Source: JABDIY01 sp963751955
Lineage (GTDB): Bacteria > Actinomycetota > Acidimicrobiia > Acidimicrobiales > SZUA-35
NCBI GenBank assembly: GCA_963751955.1
Contig: CAVVWM010000014.1
Span: 62,001 to 126,000 of the forward strand
Direction: 5' to 3'
Length of the DNA stretch: 64,000 nucleotides
This document shows, piece by piece, positions 1 through 9,529 of the stretch (the first letter of the stretch is position 1; every line of letters begins with the position of its first letter). The position numbers and the translations under genes were made by a program. The notes below the pieces were generated by a model. That model saw only the letters and a list, made by a program, of their open reading frames with translations, was not told the origin of the DNA and searched no databases.

Positions 1-242
1 ATACGGACCTTGTAGTCCGTGTTAGGCGTTAACCCACTGATTTCCACCGAGAGGGTTGGACCCGATCCCGAGGTGGGCGCCGCGAGGTAGCCAACGCCAT
101 TGGCTGACGCTCCGCTGTAGCCTTCGAACTCGAGTTCATAGAGGTTGGCCGACAGCGGAACCGGATCGACCGCCGCTGCCGGGGCGACCACGCCCAAGAT
201 CATGCTCAGTCCGAGCCCTATCGCCACCGATGTCTTCTTCAT
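1..242 (-). CDS. Secreted FN3-like protein, 5' part only
   Basis: The ATG at 242 is preceded by a GAGGAAT ribosome-binding site, and the frame stays open to the window edge, so only about 80 residues are visible. The N-terminus (MKKTSVAIGLGLSMILGVVA) is a lysine-rich start plus hydrophobic stretch ending in an Ala-rich cleavage region, so export is likely. The last visible residues (GLTPNTDYKV) match the F/G-strand motif of fibronectin type III domains. It diverges from the MoxR gene. The function cannot be judged from this fragment. Confidence 0.7.
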   Translation of the reverse strand, partial: MKKTSVAIGLGLSMILGVVAPAAAVDPVPLSANLYELEFEGYSGASANGVGYLAAPTSGSGPTLSVEISGLTPNTDYKVR

Positions 243-418
243 TATTCCTCGATTTGTGAGTTGTGCGCCGACAGCTGAAGCTACTGCCTCAAAACCTCAG
301 CGGGATGTCGGATTCTGAGGGAGGGAACAATTGCCCGGCGGCTACTCCCGAGACGGACTGGATCCGGGATAACTCGCACCGTGCGGGTCTGGGAAGCGCT
401 GCCGATTACGCTGGTGCG

Positions 419-1330
419 ATGCCGCTAGCGGAGAGTGTTGAAGAGGTCGAGCGAGCGCTGGCTGAACACGAATACTTGGCCGATATTGGACTAGCTACGA
501 GCATCTATCTGGCGCTCACCCTGGAACGTCCCCTCTTTCTTGAAGGTGAGGCTGGGGTGGGCAAGACCGAGGTGGCGAAGGTGCTCAGTCGCTGGACCGG
601 TGGTCGGCTCATCCGATTGCAGTGCCACGACGGGATCGACGCTTCTCAGGCGGTTTACGAATGGGATTACGCACGCCAACTCCTACACCTCCGCACGGCC
701 GAAGCAACGGGGCGGGCGGCGACGGGTGATGTCGAAGAACTGGAAAACGAGCTGTACAACCCACGGTTCCTGATCCGCCGACCTCTGCTTGAAGCGCTGA
801 GCCCCACCGAAGGTCCGCGCCCGGTGCTACTCATCGATGAGATCGATCGAGCCGACGACGAATTCGAAGCGTTCCTGCTCGAAGCTCTCAGCGACTACAC
901 GATCACGATCCCCGAGATCGGAACCATCCACGCCGAGAGGCCGCCTATCGTCATCCTCACTTCCAATCGGACCCGTGATGTGCACGACGCATTGAAACGA
1001 CGCTGCCTCTACCACTGGGTAGAGCATCCAACGTTCGAGCGAGAGGTCGAGATCGTCAAAATGAGAGCTCCGGGCGTAAGTGATGCACTGGCCCGCCAGG
1101 TTTCAGCGATGACAGAGGCGATGCGAGGATTCGGGTTGTACAAACCGCCAGGGATTGCCGAGACGATCGACTGGAGTCTTTCACTTGCAGCTCTTGGTCG
1201 TATGGAACTTGACGACGACACGGTGAGTGCCACCTTGGGAACAGTGCTCAAATACCGTGAAGATCAGGCGAAACTGCATCAACAGGGTGTGCACGAGATG
1301 GTGAAGAACGCCCTCTTCAAGGCCAAGTAG
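419..1330 (+). CDS. MoxR-family AAA+ ATPase (CoxD-like)
   Basis: AAA+ ATPase of the MoxR group, which usually acts with a VWA protein as a chaperone for cofactor insertion or complex maturation. Walker A (GEAGVGKTE) lies about 45 residues from the chosen start and Walker B (VLLIDEIDRAD) about 90 residues later; a sensor-1 segment (VILTSNRTRD) follows. The frame is open from a GTG at 263, with another ATG at 305. I chose the ATG at 419 because family similarity starts there, but no start has a convincing Shine-Dalgarno site. The CoxE-like VWA partner lies 8.4 kb away at 9755-10889 on the other strand. Confidence 0.85.
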   Translation: MPLAESVEEVERALAEHEYLADIGLATSIYLALTLERPLFLEGEAGVGKTEVAKVLSRWTGGRLIRLQCHDGIDASQAVYEWDYARQLLHLRTAEATGRAATGDVEELENELYNPRFLIRRPLLEALSPTEGPRPVLLIDEIDRADDEFEAFLLEALSDYTITIPEIGTIHAERPPIVILTSNRTRDVHDALKRRCLYHWVEHPTFEREVEIVKMRAPGVSDALARQVSAMTEAMRGFGLYKPPGIAETIDWSLSLAALGRMELDDDTVSATLGTVLKYREDQAKLHQQGVHEMVKNALFKAK

Positions 1331-1445
1331 CGAGCGAAGCGAAATGGTGCCAGCCCGGCGCTGAAGGACAGATGGTCGACCCGGTATCTGTCCGGATGGG
1401 TCGCCCGTCCCTGCTCATCGAGTTCGGGGCGGGCATCATTGGTGG

Positions 1446-2003
1446 ATGCGAAGAGACAGCATCGAGGGAGTCATCGCGTTCACACCCGAGCGATTTGGCG
1501 ATGACCGCGGCTACTTCGCCGAGGTGTACAGCAAGCGGGTCTGGACCGACCTGGGACTCAGTGTCGACTTCGTTCAGGACAACGAAAGCCTGTCGGCAAA
1601 GACGGGCACCATACGCGGGATGCACTTCCAAGTAAGCCCATCGGAGCAGGGCAAACTGATCCGCTGCCAAAAAGGCGCCATCCTCGATGTCGCAGTCGAT
1701 ATCCGCGACGGATCCCCCACGTTCGGAGATCATGTCGCAATCCGCCTCGATCCCGATCAGGGCGCTCAACTGTGGGTGCCACCCGGGTTTGCACACGGGT
1801 TTTGCACATTGGAACCCAACACAATGATTGCCTACAAGGTTACCTGCTACTACGACCCCGATGCCGATCGGGGAGTCCGATGGGACGATCCCGCATTTGA
1901 AATCGATTGGCCTGTCAACTCTGCCGATGCGCTGCTGTCGGCCAAGGACAGGGCGGCTCCGACGCTGCACGAATTTGGAACGACCGCAGGACTGTTCTCT
2001 TGA
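1446..2003 (+). CDS. rfbC: dTDP-4-dehydrorhamnose 3,5-epimerase
   Basis: Cupin epimerase for step three of dTDP-L-rhamnose synthesis, acting in the cytosol. At 185 residues it has normal length. The motifs are visible: DNESLSAKTGTIRGMHFQ with the catalytic His, GAILDVAVDIR, and VPPGFAHGFCTL near the active-site Tyr region. The stop overlaps the start of rfbD by four bases, so the two are translationally coupled and form the last two steps of rhamnose activation. rfbA and rfbB are not in the window. Confidence 0.95.
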   Translation: MRRDSIEGVIAFTPERFGDDRGYFAEVYSKRVWTDLGLSVDFVQDNESLSAKTGTIRGMHFQVSPSEQGKLIRCQKGAILDVAVDIRDGSPTFGDHVAIRLDPDQGAQLWVPPGFAHGFCTLEPNTMIAYKVTCYYDPDADRGVRWDDPAFEIDWPVNSADALLSAKDRAAPTLHEFGTTAGLFS

Positions 2004-2851
2004 GAGTCCTGGTCACCGGTGCCTCTGGTCAGGTTGGGCTCGAACTCGGTCGGACCCGATGGCGCGGAGACGTCGAGTTGAGGCTCGCAGATCGCGCTGA
2101 GTTGGACATCACCGACTTCGATCAGGTCACGGTCGCAGCTGAGTGGCGACCCGAGGTCATCGTGAACGCTGCGGCGTATACGGCCGTTGACCGAGCCGAG
2201 GAGGAACCTGACCGGGCAGAGGCGGTGAACTTCCAGGGTGTTGCCCACCTGGTCGCCATCGCAGAAGATCTCAACGCAACGCTCATCCAACTTTCGACCG
2301 ACTACGTGTTCGACGGCTTGAAAGACGGGTGGTATGTAGAAGACGACGAGCCATCACCGCAGGGTGTGTACGGCCATACCAAGCTCGCTGGCGAGATGGC
2401 AGCGTTGAGCGCCCCCAAGTCGATCGTGCTTCGTACCTCGTGGGTGTACGGAGCTCTCCAGCCCAACTTCGTCATGACCATACGACGCCTGGCGTGTGAC
2501 CGCGAGGAGCTCGGGGTGGTTGCGGACCAGTTCGGCTGCCCAACCGCAGCGGCCGACATCGCCTCGGCGGTCTCGGCGATCGTCGCAGCGGGGGCTGAAC
2601 ATCGTGGGATCTTTCACGTGGCTGCTCCCGACGATGCCTCGTGGTGGGATCTCGCCAGCAAGACGATCGCACTGATGCGCCCGAGCCGTTCCCCACGTCT
2701 GAACAGGCTGACTACCGATCAATATCCAACGCTGGCCACAAGGCCACCGAACAGCCGATTGAACTCGGCCAAACTGGCAAGCGCGTATGGCATTCGACTT
2801 CGACCCTGGCGCGAAGCCCTGGCCGATGTGTCCGACGAACTCAACGTCTGA
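2000..2851 (+). CDS. rfbD: dTDP-4-dehydrorhamnose reductase
   Basis: NAD(P)H-dependent short-chain reductase that makes dTDP-L-rhamnose, the donor for cell-wall or capsule rhamnose. The start is a TTG at 2000 within a TTGA overlap with the rfbC stop; the frame runs further upstream but that part is inside rfbC. The Rossmann motif VTGASGQVG is at residues 4-12, STDYVFDG and the YGHTKLAGE segment carry the Ser/Tyr/Lys active-site pattern, and RTSWVYG follows. About 283 residues, typical. It converges on wecC with a 62-base gap. Confidence 0.93.
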   Translation: MRVLVTGASGQVGLELGRTRWRGDVELRLADRAELDITDFDQVTVAAEWRPEVIVNAAAYTAVDRAEEEPDRAEAVNFQGVAHLVAIAEDLNATLIQLSTDYVFDGLKDGWYVEDDEPSPQGVYGHTKLAGEMAALSAPKSIVLRTSWVYGALQPNFVMTIRRLACDREELGVVADQFGCPTAAADIASAVSAIVAAGAEHRGIFHVAAPDDASWWDLASKTIALMRPSRSPRLNRLTTDQYPTLATRPPNSRLNSAKLASAYGIRLRPWREALADVSDELNV

Positions 2852-2913
2852 GCCGACCGCTGGCCAGGCGATTTCGCAGGCGAATCAGAGGGCTGCGTCG
2901 TTTGCCTCAGTAC

Positions 2914-4216
2914 CTACAGACGTGTGACTGTGGGACCGCTCATGGTGTTTCGAGTGTCGAAGATCGCCTTGGCGTTTGCCTGAATCATCTCGAGATCGAA
3001 GTCGCGATGATTCGTCAGCATGATCACCAAGTCAGCCGAAGCAATGATTTCGGGAGTGAGGGTGACCTGTTGTGTCGAGATCGGGAACTGGGATGGATCT
3101 ACCCAGTCGTCGGCGCACTGCACCTCGGCTCCCATGTCGTTTAGCGCATTGGCTATGTGGATCACTGGAGTCTCCCGGCTGTCACCGCTGTTGGGTTTGT
3201 AGGCCAGCCCCAGGAGTAGAAGTTTGGAACCCTTGATCGAGCGCATTTGATCGTTGAGAATCCGGGCAATTCTCGAAACAACGTGGTCGGGCATGTGCTC
3301 GTTGATGTCGTTGGCCAGATCGACGAACCGAAATGAGTGGCCAAGCGACTGCTTGACCTGCCAGCTGAGATAGCTGGGGTCGATCGGAAGGCAGTGACCT
3401 CCGACGCCAGGGCCGGGAGTGAACTTCATGAATCCAAACGGCTTGGTGTTGGCCGCATCGATTGCCGCCCAGATGTCGATGTCCAATTCTGCAGCAAACA
3501 TGGCGAGCTCGTTGATGAGAGCAATGTTCACATGGCGGAACGTGTTCTCGAGCAGCTTGGCGAGCTCGGCTTCCTTGGTAGAAGGAACCGGAACCGCTTC
3601 GGTGACGAGGTTGTTGTAGAACTCCTCAACGATTGCCAGCGCCTCAGGAGTTGTGCCTGAGACGACTTTGGGAGTGTTCTCGAAACGGTAGGTCAAGTTG
3701 CCGGGATCGATCCGTTCAGGGCTGTACCCAACATGGAAGTCGACGCCACACTTCAGCCCCGAGCCTCGTTCGAGGATTGGAACGAGGAGTTCTTCAGTGG
3801 TTCCGGGGTAGGTCGTCGATTCCAGCACGACAGTTGCGCCGGCTCTGAGAAAGCGAGCGAGGTCGGCACCGGATGCCTCGATGTAGCTCAGGTCTGGCGC
3901 GCCGTCGCGGAGGGGTGGGAACGGTGATCACCGCGATATCGAATCCGGCGACTGAGGACAGCTCGTCGGAAACAGCGAAGCGTCCGGTATCGAATGCGGC
4001 TGCGAGTTGGTCCGACGGGACGTCTTCTACGAAGGAGTCACCGTTGACGAGTCGCCCGATACGGTTCTTGTCGATGTCGTAACCGACGACTGTGTATCCC
4101 ACCTCCACCGCACGCACTGCGAGCGGAAGTCCTACATAGCCCTGTCCAACGACGACAATCTTGGTTGCGGCAAGATCAGCATTCGCTTCGGTGTTCATGT
4201 TTTCCTCGAAGTTCAC
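2914..4216 (-). CDS. wecC: UDP-GlcNAc/ManNAc 6-dehydrogenase, frameshifted
   Basis: NAD-dependent nucleotide-sugar dehydrogenase that oxidises C6 of a UDP-HexNAc to the uronic acid. The N-terminal Rossmann part (VVGQGYVGLPLAVRA, GYDID) is in one frame and the rest in another. Inserting one C in the CCCC run at 3912-3915 restores a continuous VPTPLRDGAPDLSYIEASG. The catalytic Cys is in PGVGGHCLPIDPSYLSW, the form seen in WbpA/WecC proteins rather than UDP-glucose dehydrogenase. A GTG at 4216 has an AGGAGAAA ribosome site, and an in-frame ATG at 4198 also has GAGGAAA. With wecB nearby the pathway is probably UDP-ManNAcA or a related uronate. Confidence 0.88.
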
Positions 4217-4538
4217 AATTTCTCCTAGTGGAAGGCCTCTTCGCTTTCGGTGCCAAGACGAAGGAAAGGGTCATTTCTATCTTCGGCGGAAATGCTGCAG
4301 TCGAAAGTGGTCCGATTCCGCTTGTTCGCCGCTCAAGTATAGGAAGTTGCGAGCCGATCGAACTGCTGGATGAACTGGATGAACTGGATGAACTGGATGA
4401 AAGCCTTCGGCGACCCCTCTGGGCCGGCTGGCTCATGGGCTGAGAGCGATTGCCCAACGACGCAGGGCACTGCCGTCGCTGACAATGATCGGTACCGGTT
4501 ACGTACTGGCGGAAGTTGAGAACCATGGCGGTAGCAGG
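4217..4538 (+). other. Divergent intergenic region
   Basis: This 322-base gap separates divergent wecC and the glycosyltransferase and must hold both promoters. It contains a perfect 9-bp tandem repeat (listed separately). I see no convincing -35/-10 pair and no gene. Short ORFs here are low-complexity products of the repeat. Confidence 0.6.
4366..4401 (+). repeat. Four perfect copies of a 9-bp tandem repeat
   Basis: The unit CTGGATGAA occurs four times without mismatch. Because the unit is a multiple of three, it gives Asp-Glu-Leu repeats on one strand and serine runs on the other, but no flanking coding signal supports translation. Copy-number change here could alter spacing in the divergent promoter region; that is speculation. 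Confidence 0.9.
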
Positions 4539-5792
4539 ATGAAAATCGCGCTCGTCTCCCAATTCGTATATCCCCACGGTCATGAGATTCGTCTGAAGAA
4601 GATCAGCCAGACGCTCGTGAACGATGGCTACGACGTGGTCGTGCTCTGCAAATGGGAAGCAGGGCTGCCCGTCTTGGAGAGTCTTGACGGAATCGAAATC
4701 CATCGAAACGCGCCTGCTCGCTGGGCTCCCAAGCTGAACGCCGCGCTCACGCTGCATCTCGCCTACAACCCGGTCTGGTTCATCTGGCTGCTGCTGAAGT
4801 GCCGAGCTTTGGGCGTGGACACCCTGATCGTCCGCAACCTCCGACTGGGACTGCCTGCGATCCTTGCAGCCCGAGTTCTCGGGTTGTCGATGATTGCTGA
4901 TCTGAGCGAAAACTACCCGGCGCTTGCCACGATCGAAGGCAAAGACCGACCTCAAGACGTCTTCACCCGAACCCGGGCCGTCGAAGCGTTCTTTGAGAAG
5001 TGGACGGCGCGCCTGGCCGATCATGTGTGGGTCGTAGTCGAAGAGAACAGAGATCGCCTCGTCAATGAGGTCGGCATAGCCCCCGACAAAGTCTCGGTTG
5101 TCAGCAACGTCCCGACGGCGGAATCAATGGACGATCTCTTTCGATTCCGAGCGGAGCGTGAGACGGCGCCTGACCAGCGGCTCACGTTGGTATTCCTCGG
5201 CATCGTCGACTCCCTCCGTGGGCTGGACGTGCTCATTCAGGCAGCTGCTGAAGCCAACCGACGTGGCGCCGCAAAACGAATACGGCTCCTGGTGATCGGC
5301 GATGGTCCAGCCCGGCCGGATCTCGAGTCCCTGATGTACGACCTGGGCGATGACGCCGACGTCGAGTTCACAGGCTGGATCGACTCCAAGGATAAGTACC
5401 GCTTCCTTGCCCAAGGAGACTTCGGCGTGATTCCCCACGTCAATTGCGAACTCTGCCAAACCACGATCCCCAACAAACTCTTCGACTATCTCGGAGCAGG
5501 AATTCCGGCGCTCGCAACCGATCTCGCTCCCATCCGGCGTGTCATCGAGGCCCACGACTGTGGCGTTGTCGTTTCGTGGAGTCGCGATGACATGGCGACC
5601 GATCTCATGCGGCTCTCGGAGCTTTCGCTGGATGAACTCCGCGAGATGGGTGAACGGGGCCGAGAGGCCGTTCTCTCCACATACAACTGGGGCTACGAAG
5701 AGGCCGCAATTCGAACGACCCTCAAACGAATCGCCGACCGACGCGCCATTGCCTCGGATCCTGATGATCCTGATATGGAGCTACAACGATGA
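4539..5792 (+). CDS. GT4-like glycosyltransferase
   Basis: Cytosolic or membrane-associated GT-B glycosyltransferase, probably adding a sugar to a lipid-linked polysaccharide precursor. The start is taken at MKIALVSQF (4539), where the first Rossmann strand begins; an upstream in-frame ATG at 4485 adds 18 unlikely residues. The C-terminal half has the GT4 signature: LVFLGIVDSLRGLDVLI, VIGDGP, a GWIDSKDKYRFLAQGD segment, and IPNKLFDYLGAGIPALATD, the nucleotide-sugar binding and E-x7-E-like region. It overlaps wecB by four bases (ATGA). The donor and acceptor are unknown. Confidence 0.85.
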   Translation: MKIALVSQFVYPHGHEIRLKKISQTLVNDGYDVVVLCKWEAGLPVLESLDGIEIHRNAPARWAPKLNAALTLHLAYNPVWFIWLLLKCRALGVDTLIVRNLRLGLPAILAARVLGLSMIADLSENYPALATIEGKDRPQDVFTRTRAVEAFFEKWTARLADHVWVVVEENRDRLVNEVGIAPDKVSVVSNVPTAESMDDLFRFRAERETAPDQRLTLVFLGIVDSLRGLDVLIQAAAEANRRGAAKRIRLLVIGDGPARPDLESLMYDLGDDADVEFTGWIDSKDKYRFLAQGDFGVIPHVNCELCQTTIPNKLFDYLGAGIPALATDLAPIRRVIEAHDCGVVVSWSRDDMATDLMRLSELSLDELREMGERGREAVLSTYNWGYEEAAIRTTLKRIADRRAIASDPDDPDMELQR

Positions 5793-6976
5793 TCGAAGTT
5801 CGGGACTCCCAAGACGATCGTAAAAGGGTTCTCGTCGTGATGGGCACACGACCCGAAGCGATCAAGATGGCACCTGTCATCGATCGGATCGAACGACACA
5901 GGGATCAGCTGCGTCTCGAGGTCTGCGTGTCAGCACAACACCGCGAAATGCTCGACCAGGTTCTGGACATCTTCAAAATCGTTCCAACCTATGACCTGGA
6001 CCTCATGAAGCCCGGTCAGAACCTCTTCGACCTAACGGCGAAGTTGATCGTCGAGTTTCGAAACGTGCTCGAGGCATCCCGGCCTGACTACGTGCTCGTT
6101 CACGGCGACACCACAACGACGATGGCGGCGAGCATTGCCAGCTTCTACCACGGCGCCACGGTTTGTCACGTAGAGGCTGGACTGCGGACCCACGACAAAC
6201 GTGCTCCGTTTCCCGAAGAGGTCAATCGGTTGATCACTGACTGCATTGCCGATCACTATTTCGCCCCGACCGAGAGTGCCAGACAAAACTTGCTTGCAGA
6301 GAACATTCCTGATGACCGGATCGTCGTGACCGGTAACACCGGCGTCGATGCGCTTCTCGACGTAGCTGAATTCGTCGAGACCTCATCCGACCCGATGATC
6401 TCCGAGCTGAGAAGGCTGATAGATCCCCGAAAGGAGCTGGTTCTCGTCACGGCCCACCGCCGGGAGAACCACGGGGCGAACTTCCTACAGATCTGCGATG
6501 CCATCACAGAGATCGCCGAGCGGCCCAACACCCAGGTCGTCTACCCCGTGCATCCCAATCCCAATGTGCAGGGCCCAGCGCGAGAGCGGCTCGGGCACCT
6601 CCCAAACGTGCTGCTCATTGACCCGCTGTCATATGTTCCCTTTGTCTGGCTCATGAAACGAGCCGAACTGATCCTCACAGATAGCGGCGGCATTCAAGAA
6701 GAAGCACCGAGCCTCGGCACACCCGTGCTGGTTCTGAGGGAAACGACCGAGCGCCCCGAGGCGGTTGAGGCAGGTACGGCGTTTCTGGTAGGAACCGACA
6801 CGGAGAGAATCGTTTCAACCGTGGCCCATCTCCTGGAGGACGCCGATGCGTACAACGCAGTTGTGGCCCGAGAGAACCCCTACGGCGATGGGCGGGCCTC
6901 GATGAGGATTGTCGACTACTTGATTGGCTCTTCGATGATCGAAGACGCCCAACTCGCCACCAGTGGGCAGGAGTAA
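5789..6976 (+). CDS. wecB: UDP-N-acetylglucosamine 2-epimerase (non-hydrolysing)
   Basis: Interconverts UDP-GlcNAc and UDP-ManNAc, the substrate for the wecC-type dehydrogenase encoded 1.6 kb upstream on the other strand. 395 residues, slightly longer than the usual 370-380. Family motifs are present in order: GTRPEAIKMAPVI, VHGDTTTTMA, HVEAGLRT, FPEEVNR, TAHRREN, HPNPNV and DSGGIQEEAPSLG. Its ATG overlaps the glycosyltransferase stop, so the two are co-translated. Confidence 0.95.
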   Translation: MIEVRDSQDDRKRVLVVMGTRPEAIKMAPVIDRIERHRDQLRLEVCVSAQHREMLDQVLDIFKIVPTYDLDLMKPGQNLFDLTAKLIVEFRNVLEASRPDYVLVHGDTTTTMAASIASFYHGATVCHVEAGLRTHDKRAPFPEEVNRLITDCIADHYFAPTESARQNLLAENIPDDRIVVTGNTGVDALLDVAEFVETSSDPMISELRRLIDPRKELVLVTAHRRENHGANFLQICDAITEIAERPNTQVVYPVHPNPNVQGPARERLGHLPNVLLIDPLSYVPFVWLMKRAELILTDSGGIQEEAPSLGTPVLVLRETTERPEAVEAGTAFLVGTDTERIVSTVAHLLEDADAYNAVVARENPYGDGRASMRIVDYLIGSSMIEDAQLATSGQE

Positions 6977-6981
6977 CGCCA

Positions 6982-8073
6982 ATGGCTAGCAATCAGTGCA
7001 CCGAGATCGACGCTCGGCTCGAAGAGCTTCAGGACTGGTTTCTGACCTCACCGATCTATGTTGGTAGCGGCGCCTATGCGCAGTTCTACAGAGGCCAAGA
7101 ACAGGGCCCGGTCTATCCCGAAATCACGGCCTATGCGATCACCGTTGGCGCCCGGCTCTTCGAAGCAACCGGCCGAATCGACTTCCTCGAACGGGCCCGG
7201 GCTGCAGCTGAGTACATGATCGAGATCGGTAGCCCGGCCGTGCCAGGAATCGACGGGGAAACAAAATACACCTTTGACACGGGCATCATGATCGACGGCT
7301 TGCTCACCTTGGCTTCCATCGACCCCGAACAGGCCGCACGCTGGACTCACTACGCCGTGATCGGGCTGGAATGGCTCCATGCGGCCTACTCAGGAGGCAG
7401 CTACCCGCCGGCGGTTCCGTTGCCACCCACAGAAGAGGTCGGACCCTATGACTGGCATCTGGCCCAGGGTGTCCACCTGGGCAAGAACGCAATCCCGTTC
7501 ATCAAGGGCGGTCTCGCCACCGGCAACGAGGCGTATGTGCAGATGGGTCGAGAACTTCTCGATTGGAGCCTCACGCTCCAGCTTCCGGAAGGACGGTTCA
7601 GAATCCACGCCGACAGCCGGAAAACTCGTCTTCATCCCCACTGCTACATCCTCGAAGGCCTCCTCTATGCCGGCGTCGCGCTCGAGGATCAGAAGTACAC
7701 CGACGCGGCGCGTCGAGGCGCAGAGTGGCTGGCCACTGTGCAGCATCCCGATGGATCGTTCCCACAGTGGTTCCCATCGACCGACGGGCCCCTACCCAGG
7801 CGAGTGTTCGACCGGCTGACAAATCTTCGCGTTTGCGACGTTCCGGCCCAGTCGATCAGAGCATGGAAGGTCTTGGCGATGGCCGAGGAACATATCACCA
7901 AAGCTGAGGCGTTTCTCGAAGAAATGAGGAACGAAGGCCTGCCGCTCCGGTCTCATCAGGTCGTCGGTCGAGAGCTCGGCACACCGGCGATCTTCTCCTG
8001 GCCGACCTTCTTCTATCTTCACGCGTGCATGCTTCGCAGCGGAGAACCAGACCGAGGAATCGAACTTTTCTGA
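6982..8073 (+). CDS. Alpha/alpha-toroid protein of unknown function
   Basis: 363-residue cytosolic protein with no signal peptide or membrane segment. It starts five bases after wecB with an AGGAG site, so it belongs to the sugar operon. Repeated helical hairpins with Tyr/Trp/Gly turns (for example AYAITVGARLFEATGRIDFL, GAEWLATVQHPDGSFPQWF, SWPTFFYLHACML) suggest an (alpha/alpha)6 barrel as in six-hairpin glycosidases, sugar epimerases or terpene-cyclase-like folds. The HPDGSFPQW segment resembles a toroid repeat. I cannot name substrate or catalytic residues; processing of the polysaccharide or its precursor is an inference from context. Confidence 0.7.
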   Translation: MASNQCTEIDARLEELQDWFLTSPIYVGSGAYAQFYRGQEQGPVYPEITAYAITVGARLFEATGRIDFLERARAAAEYMIEIGSPAVPGIDGETKYTFDTGIMIDGLLTLASIDPEQAARWTHYAVIGLEWLHAAYSGGSYPPAVPLPPTEEVGPYDWHLAQGVHLGKNAIPFIKGGLATGNEAYVQMGRELLDWSLTLQLPEGRFRIHADSRKTRLHPHCYILEGLLYAGVALEDQKYTDAARRGAEWLATVQHPDGSFPQWFPSTDGPLPRRVFDRLTNLRVCDVPAQSIRAWKVLAMAEEHITKAEAFLEEMRNEGLPLRSHQVVGRELGTPAIFSWPTFFYLHACMLRSGEPDRGIELF

Positions 8074-8092
8074 TCCGGGGATCGATCAGGGC

Positions 8093-9484
8093 TCACCCGC
8101 CAAGAGCAGCGGGAATATACGGATGGTCTGCGATGAACTCTTCCCCGTCGGTGATCCATCGGATCACTTCGGAACGGCTCAGGGTTTTGTCGTCCAGCAG
8201 CCTCAACCAGTACTCGTACCCGGCTCGGTCATACTCCCGGCCGAGAAGATTTCGGTAGATTCGGTCGATGTAGGCGGCGTTGGATATGTCTTGATATTCG
8301 TCTCTGAATTCATCCGAATCCGACATGAATGCGGCGATCTCGTCGAGTGAGAATCCCTGACGTCGGACACCGAGCCAGTACTTGGCCCCTGCGAGGTCGG
8401 GAACACGATCGAAGTAGCCGACATAGAACCGGAGGATCGGGGCATCGAGGCTGGGGACGAAGTCGATCGCTTCGACCAGTGCTCCAAGCGTCGGAGCGTC
8501 GGCGTAGCTTTTCACGCTCCGGTCTGGGTTGGTGATCTCAAACGGTTCGGTGTAGAACTCATAGCCGCCATCGGGTGACAGTTCGGTGAGGACGGTCACG
8601 GCAAATCGATAGTTGGGGCCGGGCGGAATGGGGTGGAGTAGCTGATTCGGGACTTCGCAGGTCCTGGTGTCGGCTGAGCTGACGCAGGCGATCTCGTCGT
8701 AGCTCCACCGGGTTGCGCCAGAGATCCCGGCCAACCGATCGGGATGTTCCATCCGTAGGCGGGTCAGATAGCCGGTCACTTTCGAACCTCCGTCGGAAAT
8801 CGGCGGTTGCCAGGAAAGCCCGAAGAAGCTCTGAGCCTTGGTGACCGAAACCGACCGAGGGACTGTGGGTGGCGCCGGGTTCACTTCGTAGGCGAGCTCG
8901 GCCGACTCGGTGAATGGCTCACCGTTCTCCACGAAACTGCCAGAGGTGGTGACCTGGTTGGTTGAAGGCCCGACCGGCTGATCGAAACGCAGGGACATGC
9001 GCACCACGACGGACTCGCCCGCCCCCACCCGGTCGAAGGATCGTTCCGATGTCCACTCTGCAACCGGACCAACGCCCGGATTGATGGTGGAGAAGTCGAG
9101 CTGGACCTCAGACAGATCCCGGCCGGAGGTGTTCGTGAACTCAAGAGCAATGTCGCAGCTGTCGCCCGAAGCCACAACCCGTCCCTCGTCCTGTTCTCGG
9201 AGGAAACAACCCACGAACGGACCGAACTGGAACGGGCTTCGATCATCGACGTTTATGGTTCCGGTCGGGGCCCGGCTTTGGGCGTACCGAACACCGGTTC
9301 GACCGACAAAGGTTGCCTCCAACCTGTAGCTGTCGTTGTCGAGATCGTAGATATTTCCGGTTGCACCGAACTGCGGCGATGCTGCCAACGGCACCGCAGC
9401 AAACAACGTGAGGGCGGCAACGGTTACCCACGCCACTGGCCATCTGTTAGGAGCCGAACTGCCTAGGATGTTTCGCCGGTTCAC
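8093..9484 (-). CDS. Secreted protein with FN3-like and DUF4214 domains
   Basis: 463 residues. GTG at 9484 follows a GGAGG site with six-base spacing. A hydrophobic stretch after a charged start (WVTVAALTLFAAVPLAASP) is a signal peptide. The middle has an Ig/FN3-like domain (VPRSVSVTKAQSFFGLSWQP), and the C-terminus has a DUF4214 unit (FYVGYFDRVPDLAGAKYWL and IYRNLLGREYDRAGYEYWLR). DUF4214 occurs in surface and S-layer-like proteins, and the neighbouring polysaccharide genes fit a cell-surface role. The molecular function is unknown. It is convergent with the toroid gene, 19 bases away. Confidence 0.82.
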   Translation of the reverse strand: MNRRNILGSSAPNRWPVAWVTVAALTLFAAVPLAASPQFGATGNIYDLDNDSYRLEATFVGRTGVRYAQSRAPTGTINVDDRSPFQFGPFVGCFLREQDEGRVVASGDSCDIALEFTNTSGRDLSEVQLDFSTINPGVGPVAEWTSERSFDRVGAGESVVVRMSLRFDQPVGPSTNQVTTSGSFVENGEPFTESAELAYEVNPAPPTVPRSVSVTKAQSFFGLSWQPPISDGGSKVTGYLTRLRMEHPDRLAGISGATRWSYDEIACVSSADTRTCEVPNQLLHPIPPGPNYRFAVTVLTELSPDGGYEFYTEPFEITNPDRSVKSYADAPTLGALVEAIDFVPSLDAPILRFYVGYFDRVPDLAGAKYWLGVRRQGFSLDEIAAFMSDSDEFRDEYQDISNAAYIDRIYRNLLGREYDRAGYEYWLRLLDDKTLSRSEVIRWITDGEEFIADHPYIPAALGG

Positions 9485-9490
9485 GTGCTT

Positions 9491-9529
9491 CCTCCGTCCG
9501 GTTTCCCCACGGGCAACCCTAGTCGGAGG
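9491..9529 (-). promoter_or_regulatory. Possible SD-sequestering hairpin in the DUF4214 mRNA leader
   Basis: On the minus strand CCTCCG (9524-9529) is complementary to CGGAGG (9491-9496), which contains the Shine-Dalgarno of the gene starting at 9484. Between them, partly complementary GGGTT/AAACC and CCC/GGG segments could continue the stem. This could hide the ribosome site, but it is read by eye only. Confidence 0.4.

Noticed and set aside
4176..5024. Antisense ORF with a polyserine run
   Set aside because: It overlaps wecC and the glycosyltransferase; the serine run is the 9-bp repeat read backwards.
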